Below are positions 1 through 8,768 of a DNA stretch of 64,000 nucleotides, one piece after another. The stretch is from Ensifer adhaerens. Lineage in GTDB: Bacteria > Pseudomonadota > Alphaproteobacteria > Rhizobiales > Rhizobiaceae. Numbering within the stretch: the first letter of the stretch is position 1; the number at the start of each line of letters is the position of its first letter. Position numbers and translations under genes: made by a program. Where the stretch lies: assembly GCF_020035535.1 (NCBI RefSeq), contig NZ_CP083350.1:1126501-1190500 (forward strand), written 5' to 3'. The notes under the pieces are model-generated. The model was not told the origin of the DNA and searched no databases. It saw only the letters and a program-made list of their open reading frames with translations.

Positions 1-226
1 GTGGCTTCATAACGCCAGAGCCTCGGAGTAATCGAGTATGCTCGTTCTCCCTCTCTGCCGAATTCGCTCCGGCCCTAGTCTCGCTCTTGGCGGCCTTGGC
101 TTCGTTGTCTGGGGCCGGTGCGAAGGGCAGCAAGTTATCTTCCTGAGCCTCGCAATTCAGACTTCCATGTTTGCTTCGGACCCGACTTACACGGCATTGC
201 CGTGCAAGAAATTGCATTGTTGGCCC
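1..226. other. left-edge sequence, no gene recognised
   Basis: The stretch to the left of the amidohydrolase stop codon has only short open frames without a convincing ribosome binding site or protein family. It may be the 3' flank of a gene lying outside the window. Confidence 0.4.
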
Positions 227-2209
227 TCACACCGCCCAGCAGGAGCATCCAAGCGCGCCGAAGAAACCCTTAATGTCGGCGATCGGCAGCTTTGACGTCC
301 AGGCGCCGGCATGGTCGTGACCATGGACGCCGCAGTTGCTGGCGCAGCCGCAGGACGTGATCGCGGTGCGCCGGAGCGAGCGCTTGCCGGCGCCCTCGGG
401 TTCACCCCAGGCGGCATAGCCGCCGAAGGTGCGAACCGGCGACCAGTCGGGCATTGCCGGCGGCACCGGGTTCTCGTCGTGAGAGGCGAAGTCGCCGGCC
501 GCATAGACGATCTTGCCGCCGACCATGGTCAGTTCCGAGGTCAGGAACGAGATCTCGTCCTCGGCGCAGTTGAAAAAGTCCTTGTTCGGTACGATCAGGT
601 CGGCGAACTGCCCCTTCTCGATCCGCCCCTTCTTGCCTTCCTCGTTGGAGAACCACTGCACCTTTTCGGTCCACATCCGAAGCGCCGTTTCGCGGTCGAG
701 GCAGTTGGCGCGCGGGTAGAGCTGCAGGCCGCCGACGGTCTTGCCGGTCACCATCCACGACAGCGAAACCCAGGGATTGTAGGAGGCGACACGGGTCGCG
801 TCGGTGCCGGCGGAGACGTTGACGCCCTTTGCCAGCATCTTGGCCACCGGTGGCGTTGCTTCAGCGACGCCATGGCCGTAACGCTCGACGAAGTACTCGC
901 CCTGATAGGCCATGCGATGCTGGACGGCGATGCCGCCGCCAAGGGCGGCGATCCGGTCGATCGAGCGGTCGGAGATCGTCTCGGCATGGTCGAAGAACCA
1001 GTTGATGCCCTCAAGCGGGATCTCCCGGTTGACCTTCTCGAAGACGTCGAGCGCACGGGTGATCGTCTCGTCATAGGTGGCATGCAGTCGCCAGGGCCAG
1101 CGGTTCTCGGCAAGAATGCGTACGACCTCTTCGAGTTCGCCCTCCATCTCCGGCGGCATGTCCGGGCGCGGCTCGCGGAAGTCCTCGAAGTCGGCGGCGG
1201 AAAACACCAGCATCTCGCCGGCACCGTTGTGGCGGAAATAGTCGTTGCCCTGTTTGTATTTGACCGAGGACGTCCACTTCAGGAAGTCTTCCTTTTCCTG
1301 CTTCGGCTTCTGGGTGAAGAGGTTGTAGGCAAGCCGCACCGTCATCTGGCCTTCGTCGGCGAGCTTCTGGATGACGGCGTAGTCATCCGGATAGTTCTGG
1401 AAGCCGCCGCCGGCGTCGATGACGCTGGTGACCCCCAAGCGGTTGAGCTCGCGCATGAAATGGCGGGTGGAGTTGACCTGATAGTCGAAGGGCAGTTTCG
1501 GCCCCTTGGCGAGTGTCGAATAGAGGATGCCGGCATTGGGCTTGGCCAGGAGCAGGCCGGTCGGGTTGCCATTGGCATCCCGGGTGATCTCGCCGCCCGG
1601 CGGGTTCGGCGTGTCCCTGGTATAGCCGACCGCCCGGAGTGCTGCGGCATTGAGCAGTGCCCGGTCGTAGAGGTGCAGCAGGAACACCGGCGTATCCGGC
1701 GCGACCGCATTGATCTCGTCGATCGTCGGCAGGCGTTTTTCTGCAAACTGATGCTCGGTGAAACCGCCGACGACCCGCACCCATTGCGGCGCCGGCGTGA
1801 TCGCCACCTGCCGCTTCAGCATCGCCATTGCATCGGCAAGCGAACGCACGCCGTCCCAGCGCAGCTCCATGTTGAAGTTGAGGCCGCCGCGCACGACGTG
1901 GGTATGGTTGTCGTTCAAGCCCGGCAGGACGCGCTTGCCCTTGAGGTCGATCGTCTTTGTGCCTGAGCCCGCCAGCGCCATGATCGTCCTGTCGTCACCG
2001 ACAGCGAGGATCAGGCCGTCCTTAACGGCAACGGCGGTGGCCGTCGGGTTGGCGCGGTCGAGCGTCGTCACTTGGCCGTTGTGAAGGATCAGGTCGGGCG
2101 TCATCGAGGTATCTCCGGTCTGTTGGGCGCCGGCGGTGCGGGCCGACGAAAAAAGAGCGGGCAGCGCCAGCGACGAGGCGGCACCGAGGAACGAGCGTCT
2201 TGTCGGCAT
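227..2209 (-). CDS. exported amidohydrolase, YtcJ-like (amidohydrolase family 3)
   Basis: 660 residues. The N-terminus has a twin-arginine signal (TRRSFLG followed by an Ala-rich stretch ending in AGAQ), so export to the periplasm is expected. The metal-hydrolase fold is shown by the HTH ligand pair in NDNHTHVVR near residue 100, later His motifs HATYDE and FDHAET, and the C-terminal GTDATR aspartate. The YtcJ-type family hydrolyses C-N bonds of amides or cyclic imides, but the substrate here is unknown. The C-terminal tail is Cys-rich (SCGCASNCG, GCSCW), as in several family members. The start codon overlaps the stop of the XapX gene (TAATG), so the two are probably cotranscribed and translationally coupled. 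A 551-codon open frame on the opposite strand is a shadow. Confidence 0.9.
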   Translation of the reverse strand: MPTRRSFLGAASSLALPALFSSARTAGAQQTGDTSMTPDLILHNGQVTTLDRANPTATAVAVKDGLILAVGDDRTIMALAGSGTKTIDLKGKRVLPGLNDNHTHVVRGGLNFNMELRWDGVRSLADAMAMLKRQVAITPAPQWVRVVGGFTEHQFAEKRLPTIDEINAVAPDTPVFLLHLYDRALLNAAALRAVGYTRDTPNPPGGEITRDANGNPTGLLLAKPNAGILYSTLAKGPKLPFDYQVNSTRHFMRELNRLGVTSVIDAGGGFQNYPDDYAVIQKLADEGQMTVRLAYNLFTQKPKQEKEDFLKWTSSVKYKQGNDYFRHNGAGEMLVFSAADFEDFREPRPDMPPEMEGELEEVVRILAENRWPWRLHATYDETITRALDVFEKVNREIPLEGINWFFDHAETISDRSIDRIAALGGGIAVQHRMAYQGEYFVERYGHGVAEATPPVAKMLAKGVNVSAGTDATRVASYNPWVSLSWMVTGKTVGGLQLYPRANCLDRETALRMWTEKVQWFSNEEGKKGRIEKGQFADLIVPNKDFFNCAEDEISFLTSELTMVGGKIVYAAGDFASHDENPVPPAMPDWSPVRTFGGYAAWGEPEGAGKRSLRRTAITSCGCASNCGVHGHDHAGAWTSKLPIADIKGFFGALGCSCWAV

Positions 2210-2499
2210 TAGCTGCGCTCCTCAACATGCCCGATCTTCTCGGCTGCAGCATGGATCGACGCTGCAATGCCCTTGGGCATATGACCAAACATGTGGGGTT
2301 TGACCTGCTGCATCCACGAGGCCGCAGCTGGCTGCTTGCTGTAAAGGGTCTTCACAAGGGGGACAATCTGCTCGCCGATAAGTATGCCTAGAAGACCGAC
2401 CAGCGCGATAACCGGCGGCGCGGGCGAGCGAACGTTAAGGAGGCCGTAAACCACACCCACCAAGAGGCCGGCGCCCAATGACATCAAGTAGAGCTTCAT
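2209..2499 (-). CDS. XapX domain membrane protein
   Basis: 96 residues when started at the ATG at 2499, which has a GAGG Shine-Dalgarno about 8 bases upstream; an upstream start would add 22 residues with no support. Two hydrophobic segments (about residues 3-20 and 29-47) surround the conserved NVRSPAPPVIALVGLLGI block that defines the XapX/DUF1427 family of small inner-membrane proteins. The C-terminal 45 residues are soluble. The biochemical role of XapX proteins is unknown. They are often found next to amidohydrolases of the YtcJ type, as here, which suggests a joint function in handling that enzyme's substrate or product. Confidence 0.85.
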   Translation of the reverse strand: MKLYLMSLGAGLLVGVVYGLLNVRSPAPPVIALVGLLGILIGEQIVPLVKTLYSKQPAAASWMQQVKPHMFGHMPKGIAASIHAAAEKIGHVEERS

Positions 2500-3250
2500 A
2501 ATAGGGTCCTCGATTGTTGGGGGACGCACAGGTACGAGAAGACTGTTTAACCCGTCGTCATCCACTTGTGGCCCATACAGTATGCCCGCACCCCGAACTT
2601 CGCAGACGCAGGCATGCTCCGTTGGAGCGGCTCTCTTACTAAGGCAAGCGCTACATCGAGCGCGAGCAGCATTTGGGCGCGACTAGTTCGGCGCGAATGC
2701 AGCCCAAGTGGCGACGATGACAAATGCAGCGCAGCGGACGGCATAGAAGACGACACCCGAGTTTCTCAAGTGTCGTCGGTGAGATATGCGCGATCTCGCC
2801 GGCACCGAGACACGTTTAGTCGCCGCAGGAGCGGAGGCACCGGGATGACCGGCGTTTGACCGTGACTCTGTTCAGGCCTTTAGGCTTGCATTTCGCCAAA
2901 GATGGTTCGGCGAAATTGCAACTTGAAAATCTGAGCGCATTGCTTTCTAGCGTCGACTGTCCGCTGAGCTCACCGGCCTAGAGTGGAATGGGCAAGGGCG
3001 ATGTGGAATTGGCAGAAAAAAGGCTGCGGCGTGTCCAAGGCGAGGCTTCTGAGTTGCAAGGTTGTACGTCAACGATCAATCTCGCGCTCAGAGGGCTCTC
3101 TCGCACACGTCGCTCATCTACAATTGGGTATCTGGGCCGTGCGATCAGGGCCAATAGAGCGACCCGTTTACACATTCCCGGTTAAACGGGGACGTTCTGG
3201 ATGAGATGAGGTTGGCCCCGAACCTGACGGATCGTGTCGGAGTGAGGAAA
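2500..3250. other. intergenic, divergent promoter region
   Basis: About 750 bases lie between the divergent XapX operon and LysR-A. Only short overlapping open frames occur, none with a recognisable domain. It should contain the promoters of both units, but no clear operator palindrome was found. Confidence 0.4.
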
Positions 3251-4219
3251 ATGGTGAGCGATCCAATTGGCAGGCTATCCTGGGACGACCTTCGCATCAT
3301 ACGTGCGATTGGGAAGAGCGGCGCGCTCGCTCCGGCGGCTAAAGCGCTTGGCGTCAATAGCTCGACGGTCGCACGGCGCTTGGCTCAGGTCGAAGAGATC
3401 CTCGGCGTGACACTCTTCGACCGTCGCCGAACAGGATACGTGTCTACGACGCAGGGGGAGGAGTTAATCGCGCTCACCGACCGAGTTGAACTCGACATTG
3501 TTAGCGTAACTCGTCGTGTGTCAGGGCACGAGCAGGGCCACGTGGGCGAACTGCGTATTACCACAAGCGATTCAATTCTGTTGTATTTACTCACACCGGT
3601 TATCGGGTTGTTCAGCGCCGAAAATCCGGGAATCCGAGTGGTAGTTTCCGTTGGAAACGCATCATTGAACTTGGCGCGAGGGGAGGCGGATATTGCTGTT
3701 AGGGCCACGGAGAGTCCGCCAGAGAACCTTTTTGGCCGAAAAGTAGCTACGATCGCCTGGGCGCCCTATGTTGGGCTTCCGAACACTAATTTGTCCTGGC
3801 TGGGCACCGGCGCGCTTTTCGATCGCAGGTGGGTTTCCTACACAGGGAAGCTGTCCAGTCTCAAGGCTTTCGGCTTTGTGGAGGAGCGCGTGCCTCAAGA
3901 CAATATTGCCTACCGCACTGATTCCGTCGCAGGTGCCGCCGTCGCGATCTCCGCAGGATTAGGAGTGGGCTATTTGCCTTGCATGATCGGTGATCTGTCT
4001 CCGCATCTCTTACGTGTCGGGCCAGTCGAACCAGCACTCAATGATGAGTTGTGGTTGCTTACTCATCCGGACATCCGCAAGTCTGGTCGCATATATGCTT
4101 TCATGACGCACTGCGCCGAGTGCATGGGCAAGAACCGGGAGCTTATTGAAGGGCTGCATGGAACGATCTTAGGCCCGGCTGGGTTAGGGCAGATCGATCC
4201 GCGAACGCCCATTTTTTAG
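3251..4219 (+). CDS. LysR-family regulator A
   Basis: 322 residues from the ATG at 3251, preceded by GTGAGGAAA; an in-frame ATG 45 bases earlier is possible but lacks a good ribosome site. The N-terminal winged helix-turn-helix covers about residues 8-65 (RLSWDDLRIIRAIG, then SSTVARRLAQVEE and FDRRRTGY). The C-terminal co-inducer-binding domain carries NLARGEADIAVRAT, SPPENLFGRKVA and GVGYLPCM. It is closely similar to two other regulators here, at 43930-44889 and at the right edge, so the three are paralogues. It lies convergent to a RidA gene and divergent from the amidohydrolase unit, which it could control. Confidence 0.92.
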   Translation: MVSDPIGRLSWDDLRIIRAIGKSGALAPAAKALGVNSSTVARRLAQVEEILGVTLFDRRRTGYVSTTQGEELIALTDRVELDIVSVTRRVSGHEQGHVGELRITTSDSILLYLLTPVIGLFSAENPGIRVVVSVGNASLNLARGEADIAVRATESPPENLFGRKVATIAWAPYVGLPNTNLSWLGTGALFDRRWVSYTGKLSSLKAFGFVEERVPQDNIAYRTDSVAGAAVAISAGLGVGYLPCMIGDLSPHLLRVGPVEPALNDELWLLTHPDIRKSGRIYAFMTHCAECMGKNRELIEGLHGTILGPAGLGQIDPRTPIF

Positions 4220-4469
4220 GTTGCGCTGCACCGGACGCGAACATCGATATGACTTCAGGGCGTTCAGGTTTTGTGCGGGTATCCGTTTTTTAAAGCCCAT
4301 CGGAATTTGTCAGCGGAAGCGATAGAGCGTCCGCTCAGGGGGCTCCCGAGAGCCTATCCGCCTATACCAAATCAGATTAAGCATCCCCACGAGGCGATCG
4401 GGAAAATCACGACCCTCTCGGGGGGCTTTCAGGAAGCGGCTGGCGTCACGCAGATCCATCCGCGAGCAT

Positions 4470-4928
4470 CTATGCTTGGGGCAACACCGCCCTGAAGGTG
4501 ATTTCGATCAGACCTTCGGGCATGGCGAGTCTGGACACACCAATCAAATGACTGGCGCACAGAGGGCGCTCGGTTGCGTAGGCTTCTCTGCGCACCTTTC
4601 CAGCAACAGCAAACGCACTATCGACATCGAGAACATAGAGTGTCTCCTCGACGACGTTGTCCAGCGTTGCGCCATAGCGCGCTAGCAACGTGGCGGCATT
4701 CGAATAGGCAGTCCGCATCTGCTGCTCCATCGTCGAGAAGTCAACCGGCTTACGGTTTTCGTCGAGAGCGGCGGGTGCGACAAAATTGCCTTCCTGATCA
4801 TGACTGGCTTGGCCCGAAACATAGATGGTGTCCCCAACCTTGATCGCTTGCGGGAAGCCGTAGGTATCTTCCCATGGCACTCCGAAATATGTCTCTTCTT
4901 TATCAATCGCTACGGCTGAGTTCGCCAT
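4470..4928 (-). CDS. single-domain RidA/YjgF-family protein
   Basis: 152 residues, one complete RidA (chorismate-mutase-like) domain expected to form trimers with ligand sites at subunit interfaces. Family landmarks are AIKVGDTIYVSGQ, the central VVEETLYVLDVD and the C-terminal SRLAMPEGLIEI. The position equivalent to catalytic Arg105 of E. coli RidA, which binds the 2-imino-acid carboxylate, is not arginine (CASHLIGVSR), so classical enamine/imine deaminase activity is doubtful; it resembles the non-deaminating Rid subfamilies. A good AAAGGA site precedes the ATG. It is a clear paralogue of the gene at 35901-36356. Monocistronic, convergent with LysR-A. Confidence 0.9.
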   Translation of the reverse strand: MANSAVAIDKEETYFGVPWEDTYGFPQAIKVGDTIYVSGQASHDQEGNFVAPAALDENRKPVDFSTMEQQMRTAYSNAATLLARYGATLDNVVEETLYVLDVDSAFAVAGKVRREAYATERPLCASHLIGVSRLAMPEGLIEITFRAVLPQA

Positions 4929-5089
4929 TTCTTATTCCTTTCAGGTGGGTTGGACATATCCCAGCCCACTGTCTAGTCACTTGCGCCGAAATCGTCGCAA
5001 GATCGCACAGGCCGTTCAAGCTGCATTGCTGCCGACTTAATCGCGCCCAAATGCGGCTCGCTCTTGAGTAAACTAATCTCTAGTGATCT

Positions 5090-5855
5090 GTGCCGATATT
5101 GTCGCGATCAGCCGGGCTGATCATGGACGTTGCCCACTCCAGATCGGGTATCGCCCTCCGAAAAGATGAAGGACAAATAGCGGCAATGCTGAAGACACTT
5201 CGCGGTAAGAGGAATTCACTGGTGCTTGCGTTTGTATCGGGGTTTGCAGACGCTTTATTCTTCATCCAACTGGGCGGCCTCTTTGTCGGGCTCGTGACTG
5301 GGAACGTCGTTCTCATTGGACTTGGCCTCGTCGGCCACGAAGGCGGGGGGCTACGCGGTCTGCAGATCATGACATTCCCGGTCTTCATGGTGGGGGCCGG
5401 CTCTGCGGCGGTCATGGCTGCCTTGATCAGACCGCTTGCAAGCGCCACATTCTTGGCGCTCGTTGTTTCAGCATGTGCGTTCGCAGTCTCCGCGGCGGTT
5501 GCGATCTTAGACGGTCCGGACCGCCTGCGCGCTTTTCTCCGTCTTCGCGATGGGGATGTTGACGGCCACTGAACGTCTGGACCCTAGGCTCGGCCCGCCG
5601 TTTTCATTGATGACGGGAAACATTGCCGGCCTCGCCGGCGCGATCGCACGACGCGTCATCGGCTACGCCGAAACGCCCGAAGAGTGGGGACAATCGCTGA
5701 CGTCAATTATCCTCGTATTTGGCTTTGTGGCGGGGTGTGCCGCAGGCGCCCTAGCGCAAGTTACGGTTGGCGTTGCCAGCATGCTCATTCCGGCTGTACT
5801 CCTGCTTCTGGTTGGAGTTTTTTATTCCCCTGCAACGACACATAAGGCTGGATAA
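5090..5855 (+). pseudogene. YoaK/DUF1275 membrane protein, frameshifted
   Basis: Two overlapping frames together make one DUF1275 protein. The first (from 5090, or more likely from an internal ATG at 5123 or 5186) gives the family opening SGFADALFFIQLGGLF and LVTGNVVL and four hydrophobic helices. The second, from about 5511, gives CALFSVFAMGMLTAT, SLMTGNIAGLAGA and the last helices. The shift lies between about 5500 and 5520, where an in-frame stop (5508-5510) blocks the second frame upstream. The protein family is multi-pass inner membrane, of unknown transport role. It is either a recent inactivation or a sequencing error; the rest of the reading frame is well preserved. Confidence 0.7.
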
Positions 5856-5863
5856 TTATCTCG

Positions 5864-7066
5864 GTGTCCCCAGCACCAAGGTGCATCGCGATGTGTATAG
5901 GCGGTGTAGCAACGGGGTCAGTGATCTTGTCGATATTGCAATTCCGATTGACTCCCCGTTCGCGCGGTGAAGCCAACCGCAGTTCAAGTTCGCTCGAACT
6001 TATGTTTGATTTGGCGACTGTAGTGGCAGTGGCCGCTGCTGCGAATGGGTTGGCGCAGGACGTGCGCGCCGGCCTTTTTGCACTCGGAATCGTCAGATTT
6101 TGCAGCGGGTTCTTTATGGCCTGGCTTGCCTGGGTAAATTACACTTGGTTCGCGTCTGGATACGGGAACCGGTCGACCACGTTTCGCGCGTTAACGATGA
6201 TCATCATATTTGGTTCGCTAACGCTTGCCGGAGGAATGCAAAGTGCCTTCGACGATAAGCCCATCTGGCTGCCACTCGTGGGCTTCATAATTATGCGGCT
6301 TGGCATGATTGCGCTTTGGCTAGGAGCCGCTAACGGAGATCGACGTATACGTCCGACGGCTCTGTTCTATGCGACTGGCATCGCCGCCATGCAACTATAT
6401 TGGTGTGCATTGATCAGCGCTGTATCCCCGCAGACGATTATGTATTTCGGCTTTTTTGTACTCGGGGCAGCTGGTGAACTGGCGATCCCCGCCTGGGCGG
6501 AGCGGAAGATAACCACGAACTGGCACCACGATCACATCATCGATCGGCATAATCTTTTCAACATTATAGTCATCGGCGAGTGCTTCGCAGCGATTGCGGC
6601 GATTATCGCGAACTCTCATACGCCGGATTTTAGGCACTTCTGGCTGGCAAGCCTGTGCTTCACCATCGCGTTTTCGATGTGGGCGCTGTATTTCGACCGG
6701 AGCGAGCAGTTGCTGGGCCGCAAGCTTCACACTGTTCTTGCTTGGGCCTACGGGCATTACGTGGTCTTCGCAGCCGGTGCCGCGACTGCGGCCGGGTTCT
6801 CCGTCTATTTGAGCGTTGATTTCTACCATTCACCTGTATTCGCACAAAGAGCCACCCTCGCCATTAGCGTTCCAATCGCGCTTTACCTTTCGGCTCTGTG
6901 GCTGGTTCGCGATCGCTTTTCCAGACAAGGCGCCTTGCGCTGGCTTCTCTTGGTCGGGGCCGCACTGATTATCGTAAGCAGCGTGTCCTCAACCCATGCG
7001 TTGGAATGGGTTTCTGGGCTGTTGGTCCTTTCGGTGATCACGCGACGACACTTATTGTCCCGCTGA
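5864..7066 (+). CDS. low-temperature-requirement A (LtrA)-like membrane protein
   Basis: Up to 400 residues with about eleven hydrophobic helices. The LtrA hallmark is the N-terminal block RSSSSLELMFDLATVVAVA, matching the family's LELxFDLxFVVA pattern, followed by a WxNYTWFASGY segment. The start is uncertain: the frame opens at a GTG at 5864 with no ribosome site, and a GTG at 5921 leaves the family's usual short N-terminus. LtrA proteins are poorly characterised membrane proteins, first linked to cold growth in Listeria. It sits directly after the broken DUF1275 gene and is followed at once by a hairpin. Confidence 0.8.
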   Translation: MSPAPRCIAMCIGGVATGSVILSILQFRLTPRSRGEANRSSSSLELMFDLATVVAVAAAANGLAQDVRAGLFALGIVRFCSGFFMAWLAWVNYTWFASGYGNRSTTFRALTMIIIFGSLTLAGGMQSAFDDKPIWLPLVGFIIMRLGMIALWLGAANGDRRIRPTALFYATGIAAMQLYWCALISAVSPQTIMYFGFFVLGAAGELAIPAWAERKITTNWHHDHIIDRHNLFNIIVIGECFAAIAAIIANSHTPDFRHFWLASLCFTIAFSMWALYFDRSEQLLGRKLHTVLAWAYGHYVVFAAGAATAAGFSVYLSVDFYHSPVFAQRATLAISVPIALYLSALWLVRDRFSRQGALRWLLLVGAALIIVSSVSSTHALEWVSGLLVLSVITRRHLLSR

Positions 7067-7069
7067 CCC

Positions 7070-7115
7070 ACTCCCGCGAGGCGACGCCCCATCCGAGGGG
7101 AGCGAGGGCGGGAGT
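7070..7115 (+). terminator. putative terminator hairpin after the LtrA-like gene
   Basis: Perfect 8-bp outer arms ACTCCCGC (7070-7077) and GCGGGAGT (7108-7115) with a further CCCC/GGGG pairing inside. It starts four bases after the stop codon. There is no T-run, so the position is the main argument. Confidence 0.5.
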
Positions 7116-7384
7116 TCGACGAATTGGTCAACTGAATTCCCAAAACGACGTCCCAAATCGGCAGCAGTATGGAAACCGGTTCTCCGAATGGTTTTGGGCA
7201 ACCGCAGTCTCGAGTCAACTCTACCGCGCCGCGTGGGGTGGCAAGAGCGCGGGATCAAATCCGCAGAAATGCTATTAGCCTCGCACGCACCAAGACCTTA
7301 ATCAGAGAAGATCGTAACCTGACGTGATCCATTGCGAATTTCAGGTGCGGCACAACCTCTGAAAATCAAACACCGGAGCTACAC

Positions 7385-8068
7385 ATGACACCGACATTGA
7401 AAACTAAAACAAGCGTTCTTCCGTCGGGCGGCGGCCAGGAACTGTTCGATACATCCGATATCGTGTTCCTGCTGCTCGACCATCAATCGGGTCTGTTTCA
7501 ATGCGTGGCGGATGTTCCGGTCGCGGATCTGCGTCGCAACGTCGAGATGCTGGCCAAATTGGCTACCCTTCTAAAGATCCCGGTTATTACTACGGCTTCT
7601 GAGCCGAACGGCCCGAACGGCCCCCTGATGCCGGAGATTCACCAATATGCGCCTCACGCGCAATATGTCGGCCGAAAAGGTGAAGTAAATGCCTGGGACA
7701 ACGCTGATTTTGTAGAGGCAGTACGTGCCACGGGGCGCAAGACGCTCATCATGGCCGGCGTGTGGACCAGCGTTTGTGTCATGTTCCCGGCGTTGGACGC
7801 AAAAGCGGCGGGATACGACGTCTACGCCATCATGGACGCTTCCGGCGACCCTAGCGAAATGGCATCGCGCACAACGCTTGCTCGTTTCACACAAGCCGGT
7901 GTGATCCCGACATCGACCAATGCAGTGCTTTGTGAAGCCCACCGCACCTGGGCACGTCCTGAAGCGGCGGAACTGGCTAAGCTGTATATGATGACAGCAC
8001 CTCACTACGCAGCTGTGATGGAGAGCTATCTGCGGGCGGTGGAAGTTGGGACGAAATCCGACGGGTGA
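7385..8068 (+). CDS. isochorismatase-like cysteine hydrolase
   Basis: 227 residues, one isochorismatase-fold domain. The catalytic triad is visible as Asp in FLLLDHQ (about residue 32), Lys in GRKGEVNAWDN (about residue 97) and the nucleophilic Cys in WTSVCVMFPA (about residue 130). The sequence style (early LLLDHQSGLF, later MDASGDPSEMA) is of the YcaC type. Family members hydrolyse amides such as carbamates, ureides or nicotinamide; the substrate here is unknown. A CCGGAGC site precedes the ATG. No operon partner, but it lies in the RidA/LysR-A neighbourhood, compatible with deamidation of a nitrogenous substrate. Confidence 0.9.
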   Translation: MTPTLKTKTSVLPSGGGQELFDTSDIVFLLLDHQSGLFQCVADVPVADLRRNVEMLAKLATLLKIPVITTASEPNGPNGPLMPEIHQYAPHAQYVGRKGEVNAWDNADFVEAVRATGRKTLIMAGVWTSVCVMFPALDAKAAGYDVYAIMDASGDPSEMASRTTLARFTQAGVIPTSTNAVLCEAHRTWARPEAAELAKLYMMTAPHYAAVMESYLRAVEVGTKSDG

Positions 8069-8768
8069 ATGATTTCAATTCGACGCTTGCCTACCGAAAG
8101 TCCGAAAGCGCAATACGAGAACGTTGTGCATCGGCGAGGGCTTGCTTGTAAGTGATTGGGCGTCGTCAGAGACGGCGTCCATTGGAGAACACCGCGCCAT
8201 CATAACGACCGCCATGACGGCGCGGTGTGCTTCCTTAAAGGGCGAGCGCTTTCATGGCCGGAAGCCATCACCCGCCGGGATTTGCGATCGACCTGGTAAC
8301 ATTGGGCTAAGTAGCTTTATGATCCGCTGGATGTTTTCCATAGCGGCGAACCGCAAAAGAATGCAATGCTCCCCCTCATATGGGCCGGCGAGACGATTGT
8401 GGTCATTTCCTTACCCAGCTTCATAGCTACGCGCTGATTCCAAATCCAAGGCTATGCTGCTGAACACCATTCGCCACACTTCCCCGCTGGACGAAAGTTC
8501 GGAACCGAACCGTAACGCTTTGGTCTGGCGCATCCTTCAACTAGCGCCGCAGGATCACGGTCGCGTACCAAGGGCGAGCCAGTGGTGGGTATCTGTACCT
8601 AGAAGCTCGCCGTAGAGCTGTCGCAATGTCCGCATGCGGCCATGATCTTGTATGGCCACAGACCATGGCTATTAAACATATGAGCCGCGCTGTCGCACGG
8701 CCCATAACTAATTCATCAATCCGCGCTCTCTCGTCAAGAACTGCGGTGCAATTCGCCGCGGGTTACTC
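8069..8768. other. 700-base intergenic region between convergent genes
   Basis: It lies between the isochorismatase-like gene and the 3' end of the MFS gene. Apart from the hairpin at 8191-8226, nothing with a ribosome site or recognisable family was seen. It may be decayed coding DNA. Confidence 0.4.
8191..8226 (+). terminator. putative hairpin terminator
   Basis: Arms ACCGCGCCATCA and TGACGGCGCGGT (12 bp, one mismatch) with a 12-base loop, 120 bases after the isochorismatase stop. No clear T-tract. Confidence 0.35.

Noticed and set aside
311..1966. 551-codon plus-strand frame opposite the amidohydrolase
   Set aside because: It mirrors the codon structure of a clear metal hydrolase on the other strand, is rich in Ala/Gly/Arg without a domain, and has no ribosome site.
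2983..3204. Overlapping small plus-strand frames before LysR-A
   Set aside because: One reads as a charged helix (VELAEKRLRRVQGEA), but there is no family match or convincing start; kept as intergenic.
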